DNA of 50,904 nucleotides from Deltaproteobacteria bacterium. Its GTDB lineage: Bacteria; Myxococcota_A; Polyangia; HGW-17; JAJRWW01. The notes under the pieces were generated by a model. It made no database searches and had not been told where the DNA came from. It saw nothing but the letters and a program-made list of their open reading frames with translations. Shown in pieces: positions 9,859 to 19,112 of the stretch. The translations under genes and the position numbers were made by a program. How positions within the stretch are numbered: the stretch's first letter is position 1; each line of letters starts with the position of its first letter. The DNA is taken from NCBI GenBank assembly GCA_029938605.1, contig JAOZUO010000017.1, positions 1-50,904 of the forward strand, given 5' to 3'.

Positions 9859-10074
9859 ATGGCTGCCGTATGTGACCTGTGTGGAAAGAAGCGGAACGTG
9901 GCCAATAATGTGAGCCACTCTCATATCAAGACCAAGACCGTGCAGAAACCGAACCTGCACAAAGTCAAAGCCGTGGTGAACGGCACAAACACGCGGCTGC
10001 GCGTGTGCACACGCTGTCTGCGGTCGGGAAAGATCGAACGCCCCAGCGTGGTCAAGGCGGATCCGTTCGGATAG
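9859..10074 (+). CDS. rpmB: 50S ribosomal protein L28
   Basis: 71 residues, the usual L28 length. The N-terminus MAAVCDLCGKKRNVANNVSH is diagnostic for bacterial L28, a large-subunit protein. CxxC pairs at residues 5/8 and 50/53 make it the zinc-binding form of L28, which some lineages replace with a zinc-independent version. The ATG at 9859 has AGAGGA about 6 nt upstream; a longer in-frame extension to 9610 has no L28 similarity and overlaps the divergent gene. It stands alone, without rpmG beside it. Confidence 0.97.
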   Translation: MAAVCDLCGKKRNVANNVSHSHIKTKTVQKPNLHKVKAVVNGTNTRLRVCTRCLRSGKIERPSVVKADPFG

Positions 10075-10232
10075 TCTTAGAGCGCTCGCTCCAGACGTCT
10101 GTGTTCTCCTATCAGAACCGCTTTCCAACATTTTCCTCATTGATCCGGCGCCGCACAATTCTCTGTGGATATCCGGCTGCGCCTTCAGTAAGATAGCCTT
10201 TGATGTCTAATATATCTACGAGAGGCTAGACG

Positions 10233-10721
10233 ATGGCCCTGTTCAGCAATAAGCACCAGTCCAACTACCGAGCCTCCGTCAAAATGATCGAGGCGGTGTT
10301 CCAAGAGCTCGGGATCCCGGTGAAGGAGACCCGTATCGATGAGGACGATGCCAGCGCTGCGGCCCGAGAGACCGTGGGATGGGTGGTGATGAAGGGGTCC
10401 GCCGAGGTGTACGTCTTTTTGTACCAGGGCGAAAATGACAACTACATCCATGTCTACTCACCGGTCATGAATCTGCCAGAGCGGAACCTGCTGCAGCTCT
10501 TCCGCCGGCTGCTCGATCTGAACGGTGTGGGAACCATGGGGGTCGCCTTCGGGCTCAAGAACGAAAACGTCGTGCTGTCCATCTATCGGAGCACCACCGA
10601 CCTGGATCGATCCGAGGTCCGAGAGATGATCATCAACGTCGGCGAGCACGCGGACTACTACGACGACATCCTCGTCAACGAGTTCGGCGGTCGCCGCTAC
10701 TGCGACGTGACCCACCAGTAA
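10233..10721 (+). CDS. YbjN-domain protein
   Basis: 162 residues, cytoplasmic, with no signal peptide. The alternation of a helix (KMIEAVFQELGIPVKE), a beta-sheet region (VYVFLYQGENDNYIHVYSPV), a helix (LLQLFRRLLDLNG) and more strands resembles the YbjN/type-III-secretion-chaperone-like fold. The motif LLDLNGVGTMGVAFGLKNEN is typical of this family, in which a helix is followed by a short strand pair. The ATG at 10233 has GAGAGG 8 nt upstream. YbjN homologs are poorly understood; some are linked to stress responses and motility. It is the only gene on this strand between rpmB and a minus-strand pair, so context says little. Family assignment is fairly confident, function is not. Confidence 0.75.
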   Translation: MALFSNKHQSNYRASVKMIEAVFQELGIPVKETRIDEDDASAAARETVGWVVMKGSAEVYVFLYQGENDNYIHVYSPVMNLPERNLLQLFRRLLDLNGVGTMGVAFGLKNENVVLSIYRSTTDLDRSEVREMIINVGEHADYYDDILVNEFGGRRYCDVTHQ

Positions 10722-10764
10722 GGGCCCGGCGGCCACGCTACCCGTCGGCTTCACTGCCCGTTGA

Positions 10765-10938
10765 CTACGCTGCGCGCCGGGTTTCCCAGCTCACACCTTG
10801 CTCGACGCCATCATTTCGCTGCCGCTTCATGCGCCGACGCCAGCGTCCCGGGCGACGGGCAATGCGCGCCCGGAGGCGCTCCATCATGACTGCGCTCAGT
10901 TGGGATGCGGGGTACTCAAAATCGAACCGGGTGCTCAT
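10765..10938 (-). CDS. Small basic protein of unknown function (57 aa)
   Basis: 57 residues starting MSTRFDFEYPASQLSAVM and followed by a very Arg-rich stretch (RLRARIARRPGRWRRRMKRQ). The start at 10938 is supported by a strong AGGAGG 6 nt upstream, which a longer frame to 10998 lacks. No signal peptide or known domain is recognised. The charge suggests nucleic-acid or acidic-protein binding, but that is only inference. It ends 43 bp from the convergent YbjN-like gene. Confidence 0.55.
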   Translation of the reverse strand: MSTRFDFEYPASQLSAVMMERLRARIARRPGRWRRRMKRQRNDGVEQGVSWETRRAA

Positions 10939-11056
10939 GGGTGACCTCCTGCTGTGTCGACGCTGAGATAGAGCAAGGGGCGTGCCACCGGGAGCCATGT
11001 TGTTTAACTAGTTGATTTTATTTGCTGCTGCTGACAGATCGGCAACAGTGGACCCA

Positions 11057-11078
11057 GGCGCCATGACAAAATGGCACC
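11057..11078 (-). terminator. Hairpin downstream of the TPR lipoprotein gene
   Basis: GGTGCCAT (minus strand) pairs with ATGGCGCC across a 6-nt loop, an 8-bp stem with one G-U pair, 28 bp past the stop of the upstream minus-strand gene. No U-tract follows, so a role in termination is only possible. Confidence 0.3.
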
Positions 11079-11106
11079 CGATTTCAGCCCTGGTCATGAC
11101 AGGAGA

Positions 11107-12810
11107 TCACTTTCGGGGCGTGGGAACGAGCGGACGGGGTCGGGGAGCGAGCGAACGGGGTCGCCCGACGAGCGGCCTCATCTGCGGCTTGCCCTTCGGA
11201 CCCGCCTGCGGCTTGCCCTTCGGACCTACCAGCTTTTCGAAGTAAGCCCGGTCCTCGGTGGACAGGGGCAACGCGAGGGCGCGGGCCACCACCTTTTGCG
11301 CCGCGACCACCAGGTTGCGTCGCAACAACACCTGGGCCAGCACATCCAGGGCGTGGGCACTGCGTCCTCCGGCCAGACGATCCGCCAGCCGGACCTGCAC
11401 CAAAGCCTCTGCCAATCCGCCTCGACGCAGGGCGAGCCACCCGAGGTAGAGGTGCGCCCTCACCCGTTTGGGATGAGCCCGCACGAGCCGCAGGAGCCGA
11501 GCCCGGGCGGCGGCGTGTTGCCCCAGGTGCTCCTCTGAAATGGCCAGATGCACGGTGGCCTCGTAGTCCGCGGGATCCAGCTTGAGCACCGCCAACAGAT
11601 GTCGTCGCGCCGCCTTGTAGTCGCCGGCCCGCCGGGCCGCGAAGGCCACCAGGCGCACCACCTTGCTATCCGCCGGACGTAGAGTCAGAGCCCGTGCGAA
11701 GTCCTGCCGGGCCTCCATGTGGCGTCCCAGGGCGGTGTGGACCCCCCCGGCAACCAGCCAATACCCGGCGTCGTGGGACCGCGTTTCCCGCAATTTCTTC
11801 ACCAACGTTGCTGCCGATTGAAACAGCTTTCGGGCGGTATACAACGGCGCCATGAACCACATCACCGCCGGATCCTGCGGCGCCAGGGCTAGCGCTTTGA
11901 CCCCCACGGTATAGGCCTCCTCCCGACGATCCAGTGCCAGAAGGCTCTGGGCCAGGGGCAACAGGGGCGCCACCATCTTCGGGCGCAGCTTCGCGGCGAG
12001 CCGCAGGGAGCGCACCGCCTGGGCGTGGTTTCCCACCTCCCGCAGGGCCAGCCCGAGCCCAAGGTGGGCGGCGCCACTGTCGGGCTCTTGCCGCACCCGA
12101 AGGCGTAGAGGCCCGAGCGCCTCGGCGGACCGCCCGGCCAGACGCAAGGCCTCTCCCAGCTCGCCCAGCAGCGACGCCCGACGGGGTACGATTCGGAGGG
12201 CCTGCCGGAGCTCGGCGATGGCCTCGGTGAGCTTGTTCTCTCGAAGAGCCAACCGGGCCAGCCGCTGGTGCGCCAGCACCCGATGGGCCGGGCGGTTCGC
12301 CGACGCCAGCACCGCTCGGTAGTGGGACCGGGCAATCTCCCGCTTCTGGTACCGTTCGTAGATCTCCCCTAGCTGCAGCGCGGGATCGGGATCGGACGGG
12401 TCAAGCGTACGCGCCCGATCCAGGGCCTTCACCGCCTGAGCGTACTTTCCCATGGTCCTCAAGATCCGCCCCAAGGCTCCCCACAGGGTCGCCTTGCCCG
12501 GTTGTACCACCAGCCCATCCCGCAAGATCCGCTCGGCCTCACCAAGACGCTTGGTCCGCTCCAGCGCCAAGGCCAGGGCCAACCTGGCCCGGGCGTTCCT
12601 CGGACTGCGGGCCACTGCCTTGTGGAGCAAGGCCACCGCGCGCGTGTTGTCTCCCTTGGCCAGGGCGGCCCGCCCCGACCGCAGGAGGTCTTCGTCAGAC
12701 CCTCGCTTCGATCCACCACAGCTCCCCAGCAGCACCACCACGAGGCTCCCCAAGATCAAGGGCTGCCACAATGATCCCCGACGATTCTTTTTGGTTAAGG
12801 TGGACACCAT
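11107..12810 (-). CDS. TPR-repeat lipoprotein
   Basis: 567 residues. The N-terminus has a basic start, a hydrophobic segment and the lipobox LLGSC (Cys 31), so it is predicted to be lipid-anchored. From ~45 to ~520 the chain is a solenoid of TPR units with A/G-x-x-L/Y-x-x-G spacing, for example GRAALAKGDNTRAVALLHKA and LALALERTKRLGEAERILRD. Such arrays bind other proteins. The C-terminus is a low-complexity basic tail rich in Pro, Arg and Lys with a duplicated GPKGKPQ. TACAAT lies on this strand 9 nt before the ATG, and no clear ribosome site is seen, so the transcript may have a very short leader. It is divergent from purA. It resembles the assembly-type TPR lipoproteins common in Myxococcota; the partner is unknown. 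Confidence 0.85.
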   Translation of the reverse strand: MVSTLTKKNRRGSLWQPLILGSLVVVLLGSCGGSKRGSDEDLLRSGRAALAKGDNTRAVALLHKAVARSPRNARARLALALALERTKRLGEAERILRDGLVVQPGKATLWGALGRILRTMGKYAQAVKALDRARTLDPSDPDPALQLGEIYERYQKREIARSHYRAVLASANRPAHRVLAHQRLARLALRENKLTEAIAELRQALRIVPRRASLLGELGEALRLAGRSAEALGPLRLRVRQEPDSGAAHLGLGLALREVGNHAQAVRSLRLAAKLRPKMVAPLLPLAQSLLALDRREEAYTVGVKALALAPQDPAVMWFMAPLYTARKLFQSAATLVKKLRETRSHDAGYWLVAGGVHTALGRHMEARQDFARALTLRPADSKVVRLVAFAARRAGDYKAARRHLLAVLKLDPADYEATVHLAISEEHLGQHAAARARLLRLVRAHPKRVRAHLYLGWLALRRGGLAEALVQVRLADRLAGGRSAHALDVLAQVLLRRNLVVAAQKVVARALALPLSTEDRAYFEKLVGPKGKPQAGPKGKPQMRPLVGRPRSLAPRPRPLVPTPRK

Positions 12811-12859
12811 CGTTGGCCCATTGTACTCGAATTTACGCCCCTTGCGCTCCTACAGATCG

Positions 12860-12888
12860 TTGACATCTCCAGTCCGTTGAGTCATTGT
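12860..12888 (+). promoter_or_regulatory. Possible purA promoter
   Basis: A perfect TTGACA (12860-12865) is followed after 17 bp by CATTGT (12883-12888), a poor -10 box, 55 bp upstream of the purA start. It is supported by position and the -35 box only. Confidence 0.3.
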
Positions 12889-12943
12889 CCCTGAAAATTT
12901 CTAGTGGCCTCGAAGTAGTAAGCGCGGACACTTGGAGTCTCGT

Positions 12944-14233
12944 ATGGCGAACGTCGTGGTCGTTGGCGCGCAGTGGGGAGACGAAGGCAAGGGAAAGGTC
13001 GTAGACTACCTGACTGAGTCTGCGGACCTGGTCGTTCGCTTTGGCGGCGGGGCCAACGCCGGGCACACCCTGATCATCGGGAATCAACGCCTGGTGGTGC
13101 ACCTGCTTCCCAGCGGCGTGGTGCATCCAGACAAGCGCTGCTTTCTCGGGGCGGGTATGGTCATCGATCCCGAGGGTCTGCTCGAGGAGATCCGGACCTG
13201 CCGGGACATGGGCGTGTCCATCGAGCCCGAACGCGTGCGGATCAGCGAGCAAGCCCACGTGATCCTCCCCTACCATAAGGAGCTCGACGGCCTGAAGGAC
13301 CAGGGCACCGGCGCCATCGGAACCACCCGGCGCGGCATCGGACCGTGCTACGAGCACAAGATGGCCCGCAGGGGAGTCCGCATGTGGCAGCTCGCACGAC
13401 CAAAGGAGCTCGCCGAGGCGCTGGACAATGCCTTGCCCGCGGTGAACGCGCAGCTCACCGGGTTGGGCGGCAAGACCGTAGACAGGGATCGGCTGCTGGA
13501 GCGCTACTCCTCCATCGGCGCCACCCTGGCACCCTATCTGTGTGACACCTCCCGGGCAGTGGCCGACGCCATGGACGCAGGCGACGCCGTGCTCTTCGAG
13601 GGGGCCCAGGGCACCCTGCTGGACATCGACTACGGCACCTATCCCTTCGTTACCTCCTCGAACACCATCGCCGGGGGCGCCTGCACGGGCGCGGGGGTTG
13701 GGCCAACCTGCATTGACGCAGTGGTGGGCATCGTGAAGGCCTACCAGACCCGGGTGGGCAACGGACCGTTCCCTACTGAGCTGTCCGGCGAATCCGACGC
13801 CATCCTGCGCGACCGCGGACAGGAGTTCGGCGCCACCACCGGCCGGCCCCGACGATGCGGCTGGCTCGATGTGGTCACCCTCCGTCGGGCCGCCCGCCTC
13901 AACGGGCTGACCTCCATGGCAGTGACCAAGCTCGACGTGCTCGGCACCCTCCCCACGTTGCGACTGTGTACCGGCTACAGGCTCGATGGCCAAACCTTCG
14001 ATGATCTGCCCGCCTCGGCGAAGGACATGGAGCGACTCGAGCCCGTGTACGAAGACCTGGAGGGTTTCAACGAAGACATCACCGGGGCGCGATCACTGGA
14101 GGCTCTACCGGAAAACGCCCGCCGTTATCTTCGTCGGGTAGAAGAGCTGGTGGGCGTGAACATAGGCCTGGTGTCCGTGGGCCCTCGTCGGTCCGAGACA
14201 ATAGTGCTGGAAAATCCTTTCGGACAGGGATAG
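12944..14233 (+). CDS. purA: Adenylosuccinate synthetase
   Basis: 429 residues, the standard PurA length. It catalyses GTP-dependent ligation of IMP and aspartate to adenylosuccinate, the first committed step to AMP. The N-terminal loop GAQWGDEGKGKVVDYL is the family signature: it holds the catalytic Asp and the glycine-rich phosphate loop. The later GGANAGHT with the catalytic His, GTTRRGIGPCY in the IMP region and RPRRCGWLD near the C-terminus are also present. GGAG lies 7 nt before the ATG; a TTG four codons upstream (12932) is less likely. It stands alone between a divergent TPR gene and a separately promoted downstream gene. Confidence 0.98.
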   Translation: MANVVVVGAQWGDEGKGKVVDYLTESADLVVRFGGGANAGHTLIIGNQRLVVHLLPSGVVHPDKRCFLGAGMVIDPEGLLEEIRTCRDMGVSIEPERVRISEQAHVILPYHKELDGLKDQGTGAIGTTRRGIGPCYEHKMARRGVRMWQLARPKELAEALDNALPAVNAQLTGLGGKTVDRDRLLERYSSIGATLAPYLCDTSRAVADAMDAGDAVLFEGAQGTLLDIDYGTYPFVTSSNTIAGGACTGAGVGPTCIDAVVGIVKAYQTRVGNGPFPTELSGESDAILRDRGQEFGATTGRPRRCGWLDVVTLRRAARLNGLTSMAVTKLDVLGTLPTLRLCTGYRLDGQTFDDLPASAKDMERLEPVYEDLEGFNEDITGARSLEALPENARRYLRRVEELVGVNIGLVSVGPRRSETIVLENPFGQG

Positions 14234-14310
14234 GACTGGATGGTCTATAGGTTGCCCACATATTCCATGGGTGGTACCGGTTTGGTACGGCCATCGGAAA
14301 AAAAGATCCA

Positions 14311-14330
14311 AAGCCAATTGCGCTTGGCTT
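14311..14330 (+). terminator. Hairpin after purA
   Basis: AAGCCAA pairs perfectly with TTGGCTT across a 6-nt loop, 77 bp past the purA stop and before the next gene's promoter. There is no following U-tract, so termination is uncertain. Confidence 0.3.
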
Positions 14331-14359
14331 GTCCAAGGTATAGATGACACGGTTACGAG

Positions 14360-14388
14360 TTGTATCAATTCGTCGAAGAGACTATAAT
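14360..14388 (+). promoter_or_regulatory. Sigma70-type promoter for the AgmX/GltJ-like gene
   Basis: TTGTAT (14360-14365), a 17-bp spacer and a perfect TATAAT (14383-14388). The predicted start of transcription is near 14395, about 60 nt before the ATG at 14457. Confidence 0.65.
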
Positions 14389-14456
14389 GATTCTCCCGTG
14401 ATCCAGGGTGGATCTGGGGAAAAGCGACGGGCTCCCACAGGAGTAAAGGGGTTCTG

Positions 14457-16406
14457 ATGAAGATCGTCTGTGAGAACTGCTCCACTAAATACTCCATCGC
14501 GGATGAAAAAGTCCGCGGTAAAGTATTCAAGATCCGGTGCAAGAAGTGCGGCCACATCATTGTCGTGAAGGGGACGGGCGGGGCGCCAGCGGAGACACCG
14601 GAGCCGGCGGAGGGACAGTTCGGTGAAGACAAAGAGACTCGGGTATTCGACTACTCGGGGTTTTCCGACAACATGTCCAGCCAAGCCGTGTGGCACCTTG
14701 TAATTGACGGAGGCCAAGTCGGTCCCTTGTCAGTAGATCAAGTCAAGTCCAAATACGATGCCGGCGAAGTCGACGGCGATACGTATACTTGGCGTGAAGG
14801 CTTCAAGGACTGGCTGAGGCTCTTTGACATCGAGGACTTCGCCAGCCTGGCCAGCGAAGCGGAGGCCGCCACTGAGGTGGTCTCCCAAGAGCAGGCCGCG
14901 GCAATGTTCAACTCCGTGGCGGAGAAGGAAAAGGCCGGCTCGCCCGCGCCCAAGCCCGCGGCAGCTGCCGCGGTCGCGGCAGCGCCTGCGGCTAAGCCGA
15001 CGCCTGCCCCGGCGGGTGGACTCTTCGGCGCGGTCGATGAACCGGCCGAGGAGAAGAAGAGTGATCTCTTCGGCGGACTGCCCCCCGAGCCAGAGCCCTC
15101 TGCGCCAGCGGCAGCGCCGGCCGGTGGCGACATGTTCGGCGGGGCCGCACCGGCGGCGAGCGCGGGTAGCGGGGGCGGCCTGTTTGCCTCTCCGGCGGCC
15201 GCAGCAGCGCCCGCGGGAGACAAGAACGCGTTGTTCCCCGACGAGCCTGACGAGCCCGAAGGCGACAATCCGGCCATGACCGGACAGCGCAACGAGAACT
15301 CTGTTCTCTTCTCCCTTTCCAATCTTCAGTCCCTCGCGGCGGGGGGAGGGGGTCCAGCCAAGCCGACGCCGAGCGCAGCATCTAAGCCAGGCTTCGCCTC
15401 AGCCAAGGGCGGCGGCTCGGGCTTGGTAGACATCCGCGCCATGGCGGCGACCACATCGGCCGCGAAGGACGCCGAAGCCAGCGAGGGCTTCTCCTTTGCC
15501 TCCCCGTCCCTGGCGGCTCCCATCTCCGCGGCGCCGGTGCTCATGCCCGTGGCCGACAGCGGGCGACCCAAGTGGCTGCTACCGGCCGTCATCGGCGGCA
15601 TCGTGCTGTTGGTGGCCGTGGTGGTGCTGCTGGTGGTAGTGATCACCTCCAAGCCGGCGCCTTCCGCTGCAGGGAGTAACAAGACCGCAGACGCCATGGG
15701 CAGCACCATGGACGACGGTATGGACGATATGGACGCCATGGACGGCATGGACGCCGCCATGGACGCCATGGACGGCATGGACACCGCCATGGACGCCATG
15801 GACGGCATGGACACCGCCATGAACGCCATGGACGCCATGGACACCGCCATGGACGCCATGGACGCCATGGATGCCATGGACGGCATGAACGCCATGGGCA
15901 GTGAGGCCATGTCCACTGCCGGACGCCGTAGGCGTCGTCGGCGAGGAGGCTTCTCCTCGGGCCGTGTCATGAGCTCAGGCCGTGTCATGAGCGCGGGCCG
16001 TGTCATGAGCTCGGGCGCCACCATGAGCTCGGGCTCCATGAGCATGGGCTCTAGCTCCCTGCAGGATCTGCTGCGGCGGGCCGGAGGATCCATGGGCAGC
16101 TCGGGCTCCTCGTCCTCGGGTGCCTCGAACCTGCCCAAGCGGCTGACTCCCGGTAAGATCCGCGGCGGCGTGGGTCGCATCATGGGCTCGGCCCGTGCCT
16201 GTGGCCACCGCTACAAAGTCCCGGGTACCTGCCGCGTGCGCGTGGTCATCCGCGGCTCTACGGGCCGGGTGTCGAGCGTCTCGGTCATCGGAAAATTCCG
16301 CAGCACGCCCACCGGGCGATGCGTGGCCAGAGCCTTCCGCAGGGCGAAGTTCTCCAAGTTCAGCAGCTCCTCTCAGTCCTTCATCTATCCCCTGATCTTC
16401 CGGTAA
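14457..16406 (+). CDS. AgmX/GltJ-like protein: zinc ribbon, GYF domain, one TM helix, Met-Asp repeat, C-terminal AgmX-type domain
   Basis: 649 residues. An N-terminal zinc ribbon has Cys at 5, 8, 28 and 31. A GYF-like domain covers ~79-128 (GQVGPLSVDQVKSKYDAGEV, then WREGFKDWL). An Ala/Pro-rich linker follows, then one membrane helix at ~373-396. Next come an unusual (MDAMDGMD)n tract at ~415-481, a run of seven Arg, SSGRVM repeats and a ~90-residue C-terminal domain (GSARACGHRYKVPGTCRVRV, ending FIYPLIF) that resembles the AgmX/PglI C-terminus of gliding-motility proteins. This predicts a cytoplasmic N-terminus and a periplasmic C-terminus able to contact envelope partners. In Myxococcus, GltJ uses its ZnR and GYF domains to interact with motility regulators; transfer of that role here is inference. 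It is not in an operon. Confidence 0.82.
   Translation: MKIVCENCSTKYSIADEKVRGKVFKIRCKKCGHIIVVKGTGGAPAETPEPAEGQFGEDKETRVFDYSGFSDNMSSQAVWHLVIDGGQVGPLSVDQVKSKYDAGEVDGDTYTWREGFKDWLRLFDIEDFASLASEAEAATEVVSQEQAAAMFNSVAEKEKAGSPAPKPAAAAAVAAAPAAKPTPAPAGGLFGAVDEPAEEKKSDLFGGLPPEPEPSAPAAAPAGGDMFGGAAPAASAGSGGGLFASPAAAAAPAGDKNALFPDEPDEPEGDNPAMTGQRNENSVLFSLSNLQSLAAGGGGPAKPTPSAASKPGFASAKGGGSGLVDIRAMAATTSAAKDAEASEGFSFASPSLAAPISAAPVLMPVADSGRPKWLLPAVIGGIVLLVAVVVLLVVVITSKPAPSAAGSNKTADAMGSTMDDGMDDMDAMDGMDAAMDAMDGMDTAMDAMDGMDTAMNAMDAMDTAMDAMDAMDAMDGMNAMGSEAMSTAGRRRRRRRGGFSSGRVMSSGRVMSAGRVMSSGATMSSGSMSMGSSSLQDLLRRAGGSMGSSGSSSSGASNLPKRLTPGKIRGGVGRIMGSARACGHRYKVPGTCRVRVVIRGSTGRVSSVSVIGKFRSTPTGRCVARAFRRAKFSKFSSSSQSFIYPLIFR
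15699..15900 (+). repeat. Met-Asp coding repeat (9-bp-based, GCCATGGAC units)
   Basis: Tandem copies of GCCATGGAC and GGCATGGAC encode alternating MDAMD/MDGMD/MDTAM blocks. Many CCATGG sites recur at short spacing. It lies in the predicted periplasmic part of the AgmX/GltJ-like protein and is likely to vary in length by slippage. Confidence 0.85.
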
Positions 16407-16516
16407 CCTCCTCCTCAACCCCTTCTCTCGGCTCTTTTCTATGGGGTCGGATCCCATCGCAACCGCTGGTAATCCGACCAAACGCCACGTTCCGCAGGTC
16501 CTTGACGCTTCTATGC

Positions 16517-16547
16517 TTGACACAGAACCGTGCGATTCATATATACT
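16517..16547 (+). promoter_or_regulatory. Strong sigma70-type promoter for tRNA-Gln (and perhaps prs-rplY-pth)
   Basis: A perfect TTGACA (16517-16522) is followed after 17 bp by TATATA (16540-16545), overlapping TATACT (16542-16547). It lies about 95 bp before the tRNA. No terminator is visible between the tRNA and prs, so read-through into prs is possible. Confidence 0.7.
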
Positions 16548-16641
16548 CCCGCCGACTTTCGCGCACCAAATGTCTCGCGCGGCGCGCGCGGTCCAGGGCG
16601 ATGACCCTCCCGGCCCATCCGACCGGGCGGTTAGCACCTGC

Positions 16642-16713
16642 TGGGGCGTCGACAAGTGGTAAGTCACAGGTTTTTGGTACCTGCATTCGGAGGTTCGAAT
16701 CCTCCCGCCCCAA
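16642..16713 (+). tRNA. tRNA-Gln (anticodon TTG)
   Basis: The sequence folds as a complete cloverleaf. The acceptor stem TGGGGCG/CGCCCCA pairs in full, the D arm is GAC/GTC, and the anticodon stem CAGGT/ACCTG encloses a loop with anticodon TTG. The T arm is GGAGG-TTCGAAT-CCTCC, and the discriminator is A. The 3' CCA is not encoded. The body closely matches typical bacterial tRNA-Gln. It sits 80 bp upstream of prs, a common arrangement in this bacterial group. Confidence 0.97.
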
Positions 16714-16793
16714 AATAAACGTCGGACTTCCGAATATCCGGCGTAACAAATTGGAGATTCGGCCGACCCGGACCTACAAGAAAAGCGCAAGAC

Positions 16794-17738
<945 letters not shown>

Positions 17739-17795
17739 CCGTCAACGCCCCCTAGTGGGATAGAGCCCCCGATGGGGCCGAGAGAGAGACTTCGC

Positions 17796-18518
17796 ATGTC
17801 TAGATCTACCGTCACCGCCTGGTCCCGCACCGAAACCGGCAAAGGCCCGGCCCGTCGCCTGCGTACCGAGGGCAAAATTCCCGCCATCCTGTGCGGTGGG
17901 CAGCAGGAGACCGTCTCCCTCTCCATCGATCCCGAGCTGCTGATCAGCGCCCTGGACCCGGAGCTCAAGCGCAATACTTTGTTCGACCTCAAGGTCGATG
18001 ACAACGCGAAGCTGAACTGTCTGGCCATGGTCAAAGACGCCCAGATCCACGCGCTGAATGACACGGTCATGCATGTGGACCTGATCCGCGTCGCCGAGGA
18101 CCAGATGCTCGAGGTCAAGGTTCCGCTGATCCTCACCGGGCGCTCCGAAGGCGTGAAGCTCGGCGGCGTGCTCCAGCAGGTCTTCCGCATGCTGCCTATC
18201 CTGGCGCGGGCCGACTCCATCCCCGCGAAGATCGAGAAGGACACCACTACCTGGGAGATCAATGATGTCTTCCGGGTCTCGGAGCTGGTGCTACCGCCAG
18301 GGGTCGTCCTGCAGCTCGACGACAAGCAGACCCTCGCCTCCGTCGTCGAAGGCCGTATTGAGGAAGAAGAAGAAGAGGCTGTTGAGGGAGAAGAGGGAGA
18401 AGAGGGAGAGGGAGAGGGAGAAGACGGCGAGAAGAAGGCCGAGGGTTCGGACTCCGACGACAAGAAGTCAGACAAGAAATCCGACAAGAAGTCAGACAAG
18501 AAATCCGACAAGAAATAG
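17796..18518 (+). CDS. rplY: 50S ribosomal protein L25/general stress protein Ctc, with acidic-lysine tail
   Basis: 240 residues, the long (TL5/Ctc) type of L25 that binds 5S rRNA. The N-terminal L25 domain (~1-95; KGPARRLRTEGKIPAIL) is followed by the C-terminal beta domain (~100-185; EVKVPLILTGRSEGVKLGGV). A tail of ~54 residues follows, first nearly all Glu/Gly and then KKSD repeats. The ATG at 17796 follows GAGAGAG; an upstream in-frame start (17772) lies inside a small hairpin (GCCCC/GGGGC, 17765-17778) and is not favoured. The tail is longer than usual for this family. It sits between prs and pth as in many bacteria. Confidence 0.95.
   Translation: MSRSTVTAWSRTETGKGPARRLRTEGKIPAILCGGQQETVSLSIDPELLISALDPELKRNTLFDLKVDDNAKLNCLAMVKDAQIHALNDTVMHVDLIRVAEDQMLEVKVPLILTGRSEGVKLGGVLQQVFRMLPILARADSIPAKIEKDTTTWEINDVFRVSELVLPPGVVLQLDDKQTLASVVEGRIEEEEEEAVEGEEGEEGEGEGEDGEKKAEGSDSDDKKSDKKSDKKSDKKSDKK
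18465..18512 (+). repeat. 24-bp tandem repeat in the rplY tail
   Basis: Two direct copies of a 24-bp unit beginning AAGTCAGACAAG encode the KKSD repeats at the C-terminus of L25. The 12-bp subunit structure suggests growth by slippage. Confidence 0.8.
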
Positions 18519-18545
18519 GGCAAGTAGCCCTACTCTTCCTATACA

Positions 18546-19112
18546 ATGTGGCTCATCGTCGGGCTGGGAAATCCAGGCCCATCCTACCGCAATAACCGGC
18601 ACAATGTGGGGTTTGGGGTCGCCGACTCGCTGGCTGCCTCCGCGGGTGGCCGCTGGCGCACTGCCCCTGACGGGGTCTGGTGTCACCTGCGCCTGGCCCA
18701 CACACCCGCCGTGCTGTGTAAACCCCACACCTTCATGAACCGGAGCGGGCAAGCCGTGGCCCGACTGGCCGCCCTGCATGAGATCCCGCCCGCTCGCACC
18801 ATCGTTATCCACGACGACGTGGACCTGCCCTTTGGCACCCTGCGCCTCAAGGCCGGTGGCGGACACGGCGGACACAACGGCCTGCGCTCCATCATCGCCG
18901 ACCTCGGCGATTCGGGATTTCTACGAGTACGCCTGGGGATTGGCCGACCAGAGGACGGCGACGTCGTGGCCTGGGTTCTAGGAGACTTCCCAGCCGACTC
19001 ACACGACGACCTGGGATCGACGTTGACCCGCGCCACCGAGGCGATCTGTGCCACAGTAGACCATGGCCTCGCCAAGGCGGCGTCCACCTTCAACGCCAGA
19101 AAACGCAACTAA
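18546..19112 (+). CDS. pth: Peptidyl-tRNA hydrolase
   Basis: 188 residues, the normal Pth length. It hydrolyses the ester bond of peptidyl-tRNAs released from stalled ribosomes and is essential in most bacteria. The family residues are visible: GLGNPG with Asn 9, NNRHNVGF with the catalytic His 19, MNRSGQ, the Asp-containing HDDVDLPFG, and GGGHGGHNGLRS. It starts 27 bp after rplY. Its stop codon shares its last base with a 160-bp inverted-repeat element. Confidence 0.97.
   Translation: MWLIVGLGNPGPSYRNNRHNVGFGVADSLAASAGGRWRTAPDGVWCHLRLAHTPAVLCKPHTFMNRSGQAVARLAALHEIPPARTIVIHDDVDLPFGTLRLKAGGGHGGHNGLRSIIADLGDSGFLRVRLGIGRPEDGDVVAWVLGDFPADSHDDLGSTLTRATEAICATVDHGLAKAASTFNARKRN

Noticed and set aside
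12833..13993. A long minus-strand open frame inside purA
   Set aside because: purA is certain on the plus strand; the antisense frame has no recognisable motif.
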